Positions 1 through 11,605 of a stretch of DNA of 64,000 nucleotides are shown in pieces. The stretch comes from Brachionus plicatilis (lineage: Eukaryota; Rotifera; Eurotatoria; Ploima; Brachionidae). The first letter of the stretch is position 1. Every line of letters begins with the position of its first letter. The stretch lies in the NCBI GenBank assembly GCA_010279815.1, contig QEOQ01000104.1:323139-387138 (forward strand), written 5' to 3'. Below the pieces are notes generated by a model that was not told where the DNA came from, made no database searches, and worked only from the letters and a program-made list of their open reading frames with translations. The translations under genes were made by a program, and so were the position numbers.

Positions 1-1
1 T

Positions 2-340
2 CGTCCTTACACCCAAAAGTACCAGTTGTGCAAGGACAAAGCAGAAAGGGTCCTACGCGACGCCATGAAGACTCTTGGCACCACAGACAAGTACACAGCA
101 GCTCTCTGTCTTGGCAAAGACGGCTTCATAGACGAAACAATCATTGGCATTTTGCTGACCAATTATTTCGAGTCAAATGAACAGTACACCAAAGAACAAG
201 TGACCCAGTGTTTGTCTGATCTGTCAAGCCATAACCAAATAGTGCACAGGAAAATAGAGGCCCATTTAGAGAGTGAACATGTGCGCGAGCGCATACTCAC
301 CTGCAAACTGATTCCGTGTCTCAAGACAGCCTTGACCAAA
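2..340 (+). CDS. HEATR4: HEATR4-like HEAT-repeat protein, internal exon (5' part outside window)
   Basis: The reading frame is open from base 2, so the exon starts upstream of the window and the true start codon is not here. It runs to a consensus donor (GTAAGA) at 341 and leaves phase 0. The 113 residues are mostly helical, with Cys- and Lys-rich stretches typical of HEAT/armadillo proteins (for example KDKAERVLRDAMKTLG). The exon joins in frame to 405-774 and 4824-5497. The combined sequence resembles HEAT repeat-containing protein 4, which is of poorly defined function and found mainly in ciliated animals. The family assignment is from memory of the repeat pattern; another HEAT protein is possible. 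Confidence 0.6.
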
Positions 341-404
341 GTAAGAAAAATAGCCACAAAAGAAGAGTTTATTGAGATTGATTTTTTTTTGTTTAAATTA
401 AAAG

Positions 405-774
405 AAAATAGTTGCCAAATTGATGGATCTGATGTGGAATGATGTAAATCATAATGTGAAAAAAGTGGCTGCTCAGACCCTTGGTCGAACTGGTCGCGGA
501 AAGGAAGTGCATGATCAATTGTTCAGAAAACTTCACAGTGTCAATCTGTTTGAAAGAATCTCGGCGCTGAAAATTATAAATCATGTTGGCATAATGACTC
601 AAAAGCTACTTGAGGTGTTTCTGAAGTGTTTTAGAGATGATTACATGAGTATAAGACAAATGGCTTGTGTGTGCTGCCAGCGATTGTTCGAAAAGGATGA
701 GAAAATAATTGATGCTTTGGTTTTTGTGGCTCGTTTTGATCCAGTTTCAAAGCTCAAAGCTCTTGCTATTAGAA
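405..774 (+). CDS. HEATR4: HEATR4-like HEAT-repeat protein, internal exon
   Basis: The acceptor is placed at AG 403-404 because only that site keeps the phase-0 frame; the AG at 410-411 would shift it. The donor is GTGAGT at 775-780, leaving phase 1. The exon encodes helix pairs of HEAT type, such as NVKKVAAQTLGRTG, ERISALKIINHVG and YMSIRQMACVCCQRLFEK, each with the usual Ala/Leu and Asp/Arg spacing. The upstream intron is only 64 bp, whereas the downstream intron is about 4 kb and full of mobile elements. The exon frame continues correctly across that long intron, which supports all three exons belonging to one gene. Confidence 0.65.
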
Positions 775-857
775 GTGAGTGATAATTTTTTTTTTTATAA
801 GTTTTAGGGCCATGTCAACAATGTGATAAAATGTTCACAAAAGAATGTGATCAATGG

Positions 858-1291
858 TATTATGTCGGTTTAGTGAACATTTTGATCACAAAACCGCAGG
901 TCACCAATTTGGTGATCAGTAATGTTAGAACAAAAAATTAAAAAAATTTTGGTGATCAATATTTTTAATTATGGGATCAAAAAAATTTTTTATCTTCTTC
1001 GGCGTTCATTTTATTTTATCAAAATTTTAACAATTTCAAATTTAAGCTTATTATTTCGATTTTTAGCTTAAGTTGAAAATTTTTCAAAAATGCTTTTTAG
1101 TTGAATTATAAATTATAAAGAATTTTCAAAATTTTTTTGTGGAGTTTTTTTAGTAATCAAAAATAATTTTTTGTGATCATAATGAAAATTTTGGTGACCA
1201 AAATTTTACGTTTTTCTAATAATACTGATCACCAAATTGGTGATCAGCGGTTTTTTGATCAAAATGTTCACCAAACCGACATAATACGGTA
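858..1291. repeat. Foldback/MITE-like element with ~100 bp inverted arms
   Basis: The left arm begins TATTATGTCGGTTTAGTGAA and the right arm ends with its near-perfect reverse complement. Both arms also contain the palindromic motif TGATCACCAAATTTGGTGAT. The arms match over roughly 100 bp and the central part is AT-rich without coding capacity. It lies in intron 2 of the HEATR4-like gene and abuts a second foldback element. A non-autonomous DNA transposon is the likely origin, superfamily unknown. Confidence 0.6.
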
Positions 1292-1660
1292 TTGTGAATT
1301 TCAAATACAAATTGAACAAAAATACTTCATTTTTTAATAAATTAAAATTAAAGTTAATAAAAAATATAAGAAAAATTCTGCAGCATAGTGCAACATACTT
1401 TGTTGCACCATTTTTTACCAAAAATAATTATTCTTAAGTAAAAAATGACAAAAAATAAAGAATTAATAAAATTTAAATAGATTATTGATTTGATTTACTA
1501 AAAAAAAAGAAAATAAAAATTTCATTTTCAGTTAAAAAGGTGCAACAAAGAATGTTGCACTTTATTGCAGTATTTTTTCTACTATTTTTCATTCACTTTA
1601 ATTTTAATAAATCAAAAAATGAAGAATTTTTGTTCTATTTGTATTTGAAATTCACAATAA
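1290..1660. repeat. Foldback element, ~370 bp, near full-length hairpin
   Basis: The sequence starting ATTGTGAATTTCAAATACAA at about 1291 is repeated inverted up to about 1660. Inner blocks around 1380-1420 and 1531-1580 (GTGCAACA...TGTTGCAC) also pair, so most of the element could form one long hairpin. It directly adjoins the preceding foldback element. No ORF. Confidence 0.6.
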
Positions 1661-1984
1661 CTCACGAATAAAAATTAATTCACAATTAATTTTTATTCGG
1701 ATTTATAATAAAAATTTAAGTAGATTTTGGGATCACTTTTTTCTGCTTTTGGAAAATAATTTTTTTTTGTTCATAGAATTGACTATGTAAATTTTAATAG
1801 TTAATTTCAAGATCATGTGTTGATATTTTTTACTGAAGATTTTTTTAAAGTAAATTTCGTGATCAGGTGGTCAAATTTTTGACCAGACCCAACTTTTGTG
1901 CCATTTTTTTATTCTACTAATTAAAAATAATAGTATCGGATATTCATTTCGGATATAAAGAAATTAATAAAATTTAGATATTAA

Positions 1985-2472
1985 AGCAAATTGAAGTTTC
2001 AGATCAAATTTTAAGATCAAACCGATAATTTAAAATTTTAAAACCTAATTAATCTAATGATTTTGATAAATTTTTAGAAATAAATACTAAACATTACTAG
2101 ACATGTTGTGTCTAATAATGGTTCATTATCAAATTAACATCAAAATGATTGATCTCTGATTTATTTAAAAAAAACAATCAATAATTTAAATAATTCAGGT
2201 TAAGTTAATTCACAAATTCAAATTTATAACTTTTATATCCATTCATTCAAACTTAAATAATTTTATTTTTCTAATTTAATAAATTTTAAATTTTAAAACA
2301 GTTAATTTTTTTTCTTTCTAAACATTTAAACTTATTAAAGTTCAATAAAAAGGGACATTTTAAAATTTTATATATGAAAATAAACTTGACATGACATGTC
2401 AAGTAATTGCTTTTAAAAAATTATAATTTATATTTTGATCTTTTGATCTTGATCTCAAACTTCAATTTGCCA
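1985..2472. repeat. hAT-type MITE, copy 1
   Basis: This ~490 bp element shares termini GCAAATTGAAG...CTTCAATTTGC and most of its interior with the element at 40830-41376, including the internal palindrome TTGACATGACATGTCAA. The second copy has an exact 8 bp target duplication, which points to a hAT-mobilised MITE. Here the flanking duplication is no longer recognisable, so this copy is probably older. Confidence 0.65.
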
Positions 2473-2535
2473 AATATAGAAATGTAAAAAATTTTACATT
2501 TTGCCTTTATTTTAAATAAACTAAAGTCTCAAAAG

Positions 2536-3723
2536 TAGGGTTGTTAATTGAAGTTTCAAAACTTCGAAATTTTTTCATACTTTTCGACTTCAGGTAGAAT
2601 TAAGAACTTTGAAATTTTAAAATTTTAAATTGAAATAAATTCTTCCTTGAAATTAAATTAAGTTTTGAAAAAATTGAGTTTCAATATTTATTTATATTAT
2701 TTTTAATAATTTCCAATACAAAAAAATGGGTTCGATTTAAAATTTCGAAGTTTAAAATTTTGAAGAATGAAATAATAAAGTTAAAAATTATAAAGTCCGA
2801 AATTATAAAATATGAAATAGTAAATATTAAATTTTTGGAGTTTAAAATTATTGAAAAATTTTGTTAAAAGTATTGAAATTTTTTTACCATCTCGGGTAAC
2901 AACTTATATCTCAACGTTTGATGACAAGGTAATTTGTAGTAATGAGATTTAATTGTGTCAAGTAACCCTTGAAATTCTTCAGAATTTACAATGTAAAAAG
3001 GCAAATTGTTGGCCATAATAAAGCTAATTAGTTTCTTGTTTATTTTTTCAATTTTTAAATCTGGTGCAAGGTACTCTTTAATTGTTTTAGGACATTTTCT
3101 GGTTCATTCGCCATCTCCTCAAAATCTAAGCAAAAACGTTTACTTGGTCTAATATTTTCAGGTGATAATTTTGAAATTTTGTGTTTTTCGAGTAAATGTT
3201 TAACCAACTCAGTTGTTGAACTTTTATAAATAGTTTTCACTTTTTGACATATATAACACTGGGCAGACGATTCATTTATTTTGACAACATTTTGGCTTTG
3301 CCAAACCCACGATCTTGGTTCTATTTTTTTGCGCCTTTTCAATGTTGAGACCGGAGTTGAATCCGTCTGGCTAGTAGGCGTATTTGTTAAATTTAGTAAA
3401 TGTAGATATTTATATTTATTTTGTATTTGTCAATTTTAATTAGAAAATAAATTTTTAAAATTGTAAATTTCAGAATCGAACTTTTTTAAATTAGAAATTT
3501 CAGACCTCAAGATTTCAAACTTCTAAATTTTAAACTTGATAATTTCAAACTTGAAACTTTTGATTCAAGTATAAAATTTCGAAGTTTAAAGTTCTGCCGG
3601 CTTTAAATTTTTAAAATTTCACTTCATATTTAATATTCAATTTCAATTTTCCTTTGTCAAAAATTTCGAAGTGTTGAAAAATAAACTTAATAAATTTGAA
3701 ATCCAGTTCAATTAACAACCCTA
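2536..3723 (-). mobile_element. Degenerate hAT transposon, 1.19 kb, inside HEATR4-like intron
   Basis: The ends are TAGGGTTGTTAATTGAA and its reverse complement. The flanks are CTCAAAAG (2528-2535) and CTCGAAAG (3724-3731), an 8 bp target duplication with one mismatch, as expected for hAT elements. The interior holds the N-terminal part of a BED-finger transposase on the minus strand and AT-rich filler. The catalytic core and dimerisation domain are gone. Confidence 0.75.
2880..3342 (-). pseudogene. hAT transposase N-terminus with BED zinc finger (remnant)
   Basis: The intact stretch 3342-3055 encodes 95 residues with a BED-finger layout: SWVWQ, then CYIC (Cys pair), then HLLEKH (His pair). 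Past the stop near 3055 the homology continues in broken frames to about 2880. Recognisable blocks there are KKLISFIMANNLPF and a later LP-R/K motif, which in hAT proteins precede the catalytic domain. Stops and frameshifts show it is dead. It sits inside the 2536-3723 element and is encoded opposite to the host gene. Confidence 0.65.
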
Positions 3724-3731
3724 CTCGAAAG

Positions 3732-4823
3732 TAATAAATTTATTTAAATTTTAAATATAATAATTATATTGATAATTTTTTGAATATTTTAACTAAATTT
3801 AAACTAAGTCTCATTAAAAATTATTTTTATGCCATCAAAGTCTAAATATATCCGTTGTCGCACTAATTACCTTGAGGTTTTTGCCAGAAAAATATTCATG
3901 AGATGGAAACTAATGAAAAGATGGAAGTTAATGTTGAATCTCATTTTAATTATAATAACCAAGAACCTTTAGTTTCATCGGTGTCTTTATTTTTTTTATT
4001 GAATATTTTGTCAAAAAATATGGAGATAGAATTAAAAAATTTTTAAAAATCATTGCACGCTAAATCCAATAGATGGTCTATGGTGTTATCTAAAACAGTA
4101 AATTTGAGCCAGAACAAATTTATAATTTTCAAAACAAAAATTTGAAAAACACAAAGAAACAGTAGCCCTAACACTTAAGAATTTCGAACTCATTACTTTA
4201 AAGATTTGTGAAAGAAAATGTGAAAATTTAACAAAATTATATGTTTTGAGCAGTTTTTTCAATAAAAAAAATTGACACTCTTTTTTTAAAAAAAAATATA
4301 CATCAGAGTGTAAAAAATTTAATGCTCTTTCAGAATGTATACAATTTTAAAAAATGTTTTATACCTGGGTCTAAAAGAACTACAAATTTTGAAATTTTAT
4401 TTTTAGACCCCTACGTACGAAAATTTTTTTTTAGCCCCCAAAAATAAATGAATTTTAGGGTTTCAAGGACGTAGTTTACGAATTTTAAGTCAAAAATTAG
4501 AAATTCAGATAGCACTTAAATTTTGAATTTCTGGAACTTTAAAAAATAATAAATTTAGAGATTTTACGTAGAGTGTTGAAAAAAAAATGTCCACAAAAAA
4601 TTATTCAAGAACTTTGGCCTTTTTTGAGTGATTATTTAATTTAAATTTTTTGGACATTTTCGTTTTTAAATTGATTGTGTCAAAATTTTGACCACTTTAA
4701 TCAATTTAAGAGAGCGGTTACTTTAAAATAAAAAATATTTTCAACTTTTAAAACTTTATTTCAAAATAAAAAATTAAATAAAAACTTTTTAAATTTAATT
4801 TCAATTTTAAATTATATTTTAAG
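3732..4823. other. Rest of HEATR4-like intron 2, no feature recognised
   Basis: AT-rich DNA with poly-A and poly-T runs. Short fragments around 3900 and 4000 look codable but carry no family signal. I see no inverted termini or conserved gene here. Confidence 0.5.
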
Positions 4824-5497
4824 CCCTCGGACTGATCGGTGTGTACAACGAAAGCATTCGAAATGCGCTAATGTGGGCTCTGCAGTTCGAATCTGATCCA
4901 ATAACTCGAACAGAAGCGTGCCATTCCACAATATTGCTCATCAACCAAAAGGATCAACAATTGGTAGAGATTTTGCTGGACAGACACTTGGTCGAAGAGG
5001 ACACCATGGTGCGCAATGAAATAATGGATGCTTTAATACACCTGGGCTATGATCCGAAAAGTGAGCTGCCTCTAGTTACTAAAATTAAAAATGATGTGAA
5101 AAAGTTAAATGACAAAAATGAGATAATTAGCAAAATACTGGAAATAGAGAAAGAACGTGAATTTGAATTTGAGAAAAAGAGGTTGATATGGGACGAAAAT
5201 GAGAAAGGAGAGACCAAAGCTGACAGTTCAAGGGAAAAATTGAGCCAGTCAAGTTCTGACTCGTTTGGTCCATTTGAACCCAGGCTAATTGAAAAATCTG
5301 CCAAGAAAAATTTGAGCAAAAAATCAAAGAGGCCAAACGAGACAAGTTTTTTGTCCAGACTTGTCCAACAAGAGGCCAAAGAGGTGACGTCGTCCCGAAA
5401 TTCGTTCAATTTAGACTTTTTTATTGACGAATTCACTGCCGAAAGTAAAAAATCTTTGAGCTCGCAAAGAATTCGAACAATCGCTGAGGAGCATTGA
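4824..5497 (+). CDS. HEATR4: HEATR4-like HEAT-repeat protein, terminal exon
   Basis: The acceptor AG is at 4822-4823 after a T-rich tract. Two bases complete the phase-1 codon from base 774, giving a seamless HEAT helix (ALAIR then TLGLIGVYNESIRNALMWAL). About 75 residues of HEAT repeat follow. The rest is a charged, low-complexity C-terminal tail rich in Lys, Glu and Ser with predicted coiled-coil character (EKEREFEFEKKR). The stop is TGA at 5495-5497. The tail is less conserved-looking than the repeats. No other gene overlaps. Minus-strand open frames here are shadows of the coding strand. Confidence 0.65.
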
Positions 5498-5528
5498 AAA
5501 AATTTTTAATCCTTTTTTGTTCTTTAAT

Positions 5529-5534
5529 AATAAA
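5529..5534 (+). terminator. Polyadenylation signal of the HEATR4-like gene
   Basis: A canonical AATAAA lies 31 bases after the TGA stop of the terminal exon. Its position suits a very short 3' UTR. Confidence 0.55.
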
Positions 5535-7429
5535 AATTATCAAGCGTGAAAATTTATTTTTCTTTTTTGATATTTTGACATTTTAAAGTCGCTAAGTATT
5601 TTAATTAATAAATAATTAATCAATTTAAGAAATGTAATTTATAAGGCTAAAATTGTCTTTTAAGTAAAATTGTGAAAATTTAATTAAAGAGAGCTGTTTG
5701 AGTGAAAAATTGTCAAAAAAAATTTTTTTAATTTTTTATTTTTTTTAAATTAGCTGAAATTAATTAGGATTTTTTAATCAAAATAACACGCAAAAACGTG
5801 ATTTTTTCTATAAGTTGAAAATTATTTTTATTTACTCAATTGGACCATTAAAATATAAGAAAATTGTTAAAATTAATTTTATTTAAAAATGATATTTTTT
5901 GCTAATTGATTGCAGTTTTGTTCAATTATTATTAATCAATGGAAGATAAGAGATGAAGTCAGTCTTGGAAGAAATAAGTCTAGATATCAATAATTTGAAA
6001 AAAATAATTTTTCACAATAAAAATCCGCTAGGAAATCAAATTTCAAAAATTTATTCTTTATCTAAAAATCAAAAAAGCTTTTTTCCTAATTATTTTTTAG
6101 ACTTTTATCCTTTTAAAGATTATTAACTTTTTTTCGTCTTTGATATTTTTCAATGAAAATAATTTAAAATCTAAAAACAAGTAATTTTTTTGTTGCAATT
6201 GCTTATTAAATATTTTTGACAATCTTTAATAAATCAATTGAAAATTAAAAAAAAATATATTTATTTTCTTCAAGTTTAAGTCTGACTTGAAAGTCCAACA
6301 AGTTTTTTGGCTTGTTGGACTTGGAATTTTATAAAAGTCCTAATAAAACATGCAAAAGTATCATCAGATATTTTATTTATCAATAACTTTAATTTTATTT
6401 AATTTCATTAATTAATAAAATCAAAAAAAGTATTCAAAAATTGTTATCTAAAGTTATATATTTCATCCACATCTTTATATTTAAATGTTATTAAATCGAG
6501 ATTTAACGATTGCCTTCTGACCCCGTGTATTTTTAAAAATTTATTTTTGTATTTAGTCAAATAAAATAAATAATCTTTAAAAATACAAAATTAATTTATT
6601 TATGAAAGAAAAATTTTAATTAAAAAATAAATTTTATTTTTTAAAATTTTTATTAAAAACAGCTTCAATTTCTCAAAAATAAATTTTTTTAATTTAATTA
6701 ATGTTAATTAATTTTTTAAACTTTTAATCTTTGAAATTTATTTAATCTTTTTTATATTAAATATATGATTTGGGCCATAAAAGGCATTGTCAAGTTTGAA
6801 TGACGCTTTACCACTCAGTCAAATGATTAAATGAGTTTCTTTCAAAGATTATGAAAAAAATCGAAAGGTAATAAATGCTCACAAAATTTTGATCAAAAAT
6901 AGATAAATTTTAATTTTGATTTCTCTAAAAAGAGATAACTAAATTTGACTTTAGTTGGCCAAATAATTGAAAACAAAAGACTCATTTTTTATCAAGTTTT
7001 CAAAATAAAAATTATAAAATTAAAGAATGCTTTTTTGTTTGAACAAAGCATCAAATATCTTTGACATTCTTAAAATCAATCAATTAAAACAAATGAAAAA
7101 AGTGTTTATCTTATTTTTAATAGTTGACTAGTTTAGCTAAATTGACTTAAAATCCCAATTATATAGAAACTGTGCAATAGTTTTAATTTGCCAATTTTAA
7201 ACGCTTTTTAAAATTAAATTTAAAAGCATGAAATTTAAATTAAAATGAACAAAAATTTTGCTTGCTGCATGTTTTTTAGAATGTCCATTCCATTCAATTG
7301 AATTCATATAGAATGAAAATTTTCTTTTGATAAAAATTTTCAAAATTATTTTTGTTAATTAAATCAGAATTTAATTCGATTGATTTATGCATAGTTTTTT
7401 CTGTATTAAGGTATCTAGGGTCAATTCTA
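5535..7429. other. AT-rich intergenic DNA, nothing recognised
   Basis: About 1.9 kb of very AT-rich sequence downstream of the HEATR4-like gene. No ORF above background, no clear inverted or tandem repeat apart from homopolymer tracts. Confidence 0.5.
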
Positions 7430-7558
7430 TTATATAAATTTTTATTTATTTTTTATTTTATTTTATCTTATTTAACTTTTATTTTTTTATTTTTATTTTT
7501 TTTTATATTCTGAAGGACCATTAGTTCGGTACAGATAAACAAATAAATAAATAAAATG
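7430..7558 (+). repeat. 5'-truncated LINE 3' tail with (AAATA)n end
   Basis: A T-rich stretch leads into CTGAAGGACCATTAGTTCGG and a tail of ACAAATAAATAAATAAA. The same small hairpin-plus-tail arrangement recurs at 39955-40040 and 52600-52700, so these are 3' ends of one LINE clade in plus orientation. Confidence 0.5.
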
Positions 7559-7751
7559 TAAATCTTTTAAGCTTTAAAATTGATAAGGTTCTAAATTTTT
7601 CATTGCTTGTTTGCTTTTTATTTTTGAATGTCAATAAGAACTTCTTTAATGTAATATTTCAATACAATTTTTTTAAATTTTATATTGATTAAGCTTTTTT
7701 TTTGTACTATTTTCGAAAAAAGTGAAAATAAAATTTATTTTAAAATTTTTA

Positions 7752-7835
7752 AACTGTTTCAATTTAAGTATATTTATTTAATTTATTTAAAGAATAATTT
7801 AGGAATAAGACTATAGGGAAGTTTTTTGGGAAAAT
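7752..7835 (-). repeat. LINE 3' tail, minus orientation
   Basis: The sequence TATTTATTTAATTTATTT followed by AATTTAGGAATAAGACTATA resembles the ends at 10628-10793 and 15572-15665. It reads as a minus-strand LINE terminus with an (AAATA)n tail. Confidence 0.35.
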
Positions 7836-7935
7836 TTTATTTAATTTAAAATTACAATAAAAATAATAAAATAATTTTGTCAATAATATTTCAATTTCTA
7901 AGCAAAAATAATTCACTTAATTTGATACAATCAAA

Positions 7936-8145
7936 TTGGAGCTTCCAATCTTTGACCTTGATGAGACAAAAATTGCAAAAAACATATTAATGAGGGTCCA
8001 AAGATTAAATCTTGATTCTAAGCCTGTTCTCTACTCGGAGGTATTCAGGATCTTGATTGGGGATTTATTAATTAAAAAAAGAATTGTTTTATTTATTAAA
8101 CTTTATTGGGAATATTTTTTAATTTTTTTTCTAAAAATAATCTGA
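7936..8145 (+). other. Coding-like fragment of unknown family
   Basis: The first ~45 codons have higher complexity than the surroundings (LPIFDLDETKIAKNILMRVQ), and then composition drops to intergenic AT-rich DNA after about 8065. It could be a fragment of a LINE ORF1, because a similar helix-rich DLDE/K-type pattern occurs in ORF1 products, or a lost exon. There is no ATG at the start of the similarity and no family identification is possible. Confidence 0.25.
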
Positions 8146-9577
8146 GTACTTACAAAAACAAAAACTTATAATCAAACACAAAGGACTGGATAAATTAAAT
8201 TATCAACTAATTATTATTTGATAAGCTTAATTTGAGTTTTTAATATAATTTTATTTTTCTGGTCTTAATTTTTTTAAATTTTACAAGAGTTTTTTTAAAG
8301 CCACAAATTAAAGTCTGGAGTAAAAAAAATTTGGGGTCTTTGACTTGGACTTGACTTGTGACTTTTAAAAATTACATTATAACTTTTGGTTTCTCTTGTT
8401 TAATAATGTCACTGGAAAATAGTGGCAGAATAATCGATTTTTTAATTCGTTCATTTAACACCAATTCTAGCGATGTAATTTAAATTTTAAAATTAAATAT
8501 TAGAAGTTCTTTATTATTTTGATTTGACACAAGTGACAAGAGAAAAAGTTTATTATCAGAAATTAAGAAAAAATGAAAAATTTCCTTTGGTGCAAATTGT
8601 TCAATAAAAAAATCCTTTGAAGATTTTTTCATTTTTTTGTTTAAGGTAAAAAAGTTACATCTTAATACCTTATAAAAAAAAAACAAAATATGTTTTTTAT
8701 ACTAAAAGCTTAATTTGATTTGTCATCAAACAAACTTAAATTCTTATTTATTCGAATAAATGTTTTCTTTATGTTGATTACTTTTAAAAATCTATCTAAA
8801 ATATTCAATTTCTAAAAAACTTTTTATTTTGAGGACAACATCACTCTTAGATTCAAATAAACTCCAGCACACAGACCTTTTGCTTGAAAAATTTTGATTA
8901 AACAACTTTACAGTAAAAAAGATTATAAAATATTTTAAAATTCAGTAATTATTTTAAAATAAGGAAGAAGCAGTCTTATTAGACATTTGTATAACATCAT
9001 GTTCAGTGAGATCGAGTTGCTCTATTTAAAGTAAATATTTATTAAAGAGACTAGTTAACACTAGTGAGTAAAAAAAATAAATTTGTCAATTTAATAATTT
9101 AGGTATGATTTAAAAATTCATCAGGGAAAAATGTAAATGTATTTTTAGTAATGAAATACAAAAAAAAATAATCTCCTTTTTTTTTTAATTAAGATAAAGA
9201 GCAGTTGAACGGGTACGACTGTTTTCTCGCTCATTTTTTTTTCAATGGGAAAAAAGAAAGAAAAATCATTTTTTAAATTAAATATCAAAATGTTTTTATT
9301 TCAATTGTACTTGTTAGGGATAAAAAAATTCTTATAAAAAAATTTTACAAATAATTTGTAAAACAATACAACTTCAATGAAAAAAAAATTCAATGACTAT
9401 TTTGACGTCTATTTTTTTCTTTAATTTTTATTTAGAATTAAAAAGTTTAATGATTAAAAATTAAATTAAAAAAAAATTAAAACTGAATTTCCTAAAATTA
9501 AATTTATAATGTATATGTTGTAAAAATTTAATGATCAATTTTTCGAAGAATAAAAAATTTCAAGAGAGTAAATTAAT
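8146..9577. other. AT-rich intergenic DNA, nothing recognised
   Basis: No supported gene or structured repeat. Open frames here are low-complexity Phe/Lys/Asn-rich strings expected by chance at this base composition. Confidence 0.45.
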
Positions 9578-9717
9578 CTTGACTTTGGAATAAATGGTAA
9601 CAATTTAGATCATGAAGAAAGGTTAAATGCATTCATGAAATTAACATTTGGTATCATGGTGGATGAATTAAAAGAACGCTGTAATTTAAGGCTTAATCAC
9701 ACATTTCTAAAATAAAC
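9578..9717 (+). other. Short coding-like fragment, unknown
   Basis: About 46 codons open to TAA with a non-random composition (ERLNAFMKLTFGIMVDELKE). No start codon in context and no recognisable family. Possibly a transposon relic. Low confidence. Confidence 0.2.
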
Positions 9718-10194
9718 ATCAATAATATATTTCCAAATAAAGTTACATTTGATTCGAACATAACTTGAATCATAAATATGCAGATTTACTTGAAAATCCC
9801 ATGGACAAATTGAAATATTACTTTTATATAAAAAAAATTCTAAGTCATTACTTTGACTTAAAAAAAAAAATTTAAGTCATAACTTTAATATAAATTTCTG
9901 TGACTTAGACTTAAAACTGTGGCTTAAAAACAACTCTGGTTTATTCTATAAGGAACTAATACCATCGAAGCCATTTGATCATTTTTATTTTGAATAAACC
10001 TTAACTCCTGGCTTTAAACTAAGAGTGAGCGAAAAAATTTACTTTTATTCTTAAAAAAATTTTGAATTTCTTCTGGAATAAACTTTAAAAAATTTTAAAG
10101 TTAAATTCAAAATTATAAAAAAATTAAAAATTAACTTTTATTTTAATTTTTGTCTTTATTCTAACAAATTTATAATAAGTTTCAAGGTAAATCA

Positions 10195-10560
10195 ACAGGC
10201 TAGTGCCCTCATCCATTGAATAGACTCTTCATTTATTTCAATTAAAAAAAATTTCATTAAAATACAATATATGAAAATGTTTTGTATAAAAATTTTATTA
10301 AAAAAAGAAAAATTTAATTAATTTTATAGATTGATTTGTAAAAATTTTTGTAAACCAATTCAAATTTATTGAGAAAAATTATATTTATGTTATTAAAAAT
10401 AGATGTTTTGAAATGATTGAAGGGTAAAAATAAAAGATCAATAACAAAATTAGAAGTTAATTTTGGGAAAAAATCATAAAAAGTTAGCTCTCCAAATTTT
10501 GTTTTAGTTTTTGGTACAATTAAATTATTACAAAAAAATACCACTATTAAGTATGTTTAA
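10195..10560 (-). pseudogene. LINE reverse transcriptase C-terminal end and 3' UTR
   Basis: Frame 10544-10314 (76 residues) carries the C-terminal signature of Jockey/CR1-type RT proteins seen again at 25330-25581, with the shared F-x-SIFN-x-INII-type ending. Downstream (10200-10240) is the block GGCTAGTGCCC that also follows the 25.3 kb copy, so both belong to one LINE family. The 5' part is absent, as in ordinary 5'-truncated insertions. Confidence 0.5.
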
Positions 10561-10599
10561 ATCAGATTTTGAAGCTTGTTTAAAATAAAGTATCTATAG

Positions 10600-10880
10600 A
10601 TTAATTCGTGATCACATCTTGGTTTTATTTATTTATTTGAAAAATAATTTAGGAGTTGGACTCCAGGGCAGTTTCGAGCGGTTTAATCCCTCTTTACAGC
10701 CTTCTTATTAGTAAATTTTTTATTAGAAAAGTTAGGGTGTTTTTGATTTAAAATTTTCAAATAAATTTTCAAAATTTTTAAAAACATCTTGATTTTAAAA
10801 ATTTAATAAACAGGACATTTGCTATATCATCAATTTTTTCGGTTTTCAAAGACTTGTGGATTGTGTTTATGTCGTAAAGA
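10600..10880. repeat. Dispersed repeat interrupted by a LINE tail
   Basis: The block GTGATCACATCTTGGTTTTA / ATTTAATAAACAGG...ATCAATTTTTTCGGTTTTCA recurs at 16645-16790, and a related stretch lies at 12185-12265. Here it is split by the 10628-10793 insertion. Confidence 0.45.
10628..10793 (-). mobile_element. 166 bp LINE 3' tail with 14 bp target duplication
   Basis: The insertion begins with TTTATTTATTTGAAAAATAA (the tail, read on the minus strand) and contains AGGAGTTGGACTCCAGGGC. It is flanked by ACATCTTGGTTTTA (10614-10627) and ACATCTTGATTTTA (10794-10807), a 13/14 match. This shows a real, strongly 5'-truncated retroposition event. Confidence 0.6.
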
Positions 10881-11088
10881 ACAAGCAAAATAAATTATTT
10901 GCACCTAAAGTAAAAAAATGGAATTTTACCTAAATAAAAATAATGAATAAAATTTATATTAAATCTGAATACAATTTAGCTTGAATTAACATTTTTTACC
11001 AAATTAAAATTAAATAAGAAAAATTTGATTTAATTTTTTAAAAATGATAGACAATGCTTATATCACATAAATAAATAATCATAAGTTA

Positions 11089-11358
11089 TATCAACTAGCA
11101 ACAAAACATGGTAATATTAAAGGTTGGCATGCTAGGAATTCGTTTCAAATATGTAAGCAAAATCTTATAAAGTTTGAACAGCTAGATTTAAGTAAAGAGC
11201 GTTCTTTACGAGAAATAAATGGGATACATTGCATTTCAGGTGGCCAAAGATTCATGAAATGTAATTGTATTGGTAGGTATCAGAAAAACTGTAAATGCAG
11301 AAAAAATGGTGTATACTCTCAAAGTGTCACAGAAATAAGGTCAGTAATGAGTGTTTAA
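11089..11358 (+). pseudogene. KRBA2-like (Ginger/gypsy-type integrase) C-terminal Cys-rich fragment
   Basis: About 89 codons open to TAA. The order KHGNIKGWH, a Cys-Lys patch, SLREI, SGGQRFMKC and the cysteine cluster C-N-C...C-K-C-R-K is the C-terminal layout of KRAB-A domain-containing protein 2-like integrases spread in invertebrate genomes. Known relatives continue with a further CNSxCH block, which is missing here. The integrase core upstream is absent, so this is a stranded terminus. Identification rests on remembered family pattern. Confidence 0.55.
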
Positions 11359-11605
11359 ACAAGTTATAAAATAGAAAATTGATTGTTTTTTATTGTTTAT
11401 TTTCATTTAGGGATAATATTTAACTTTAAGTAAATTTTTTGTTTTTTAAAGTAATTTATCACTAGAATAAAGCTTATCATTGTATATTAAATCTATTTAT
11501 TCGCAATTAAAGTAAAAGTATTGTAATATAAATTAAATTAATTAATAATATAGTAAAAATGTTCTTATGTAAAGTAAAAAAAAAAAATTAAAGTAATGTC
11601 ATAGT

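Noticed and set aside
5047..5436. Minus-strand open frames opposite the HEATR4-like last exon
   Set aside because: Ser/Phe/Leu-rich antisense of a Glu/Lys-rich coding exon. No motif and no independent support.
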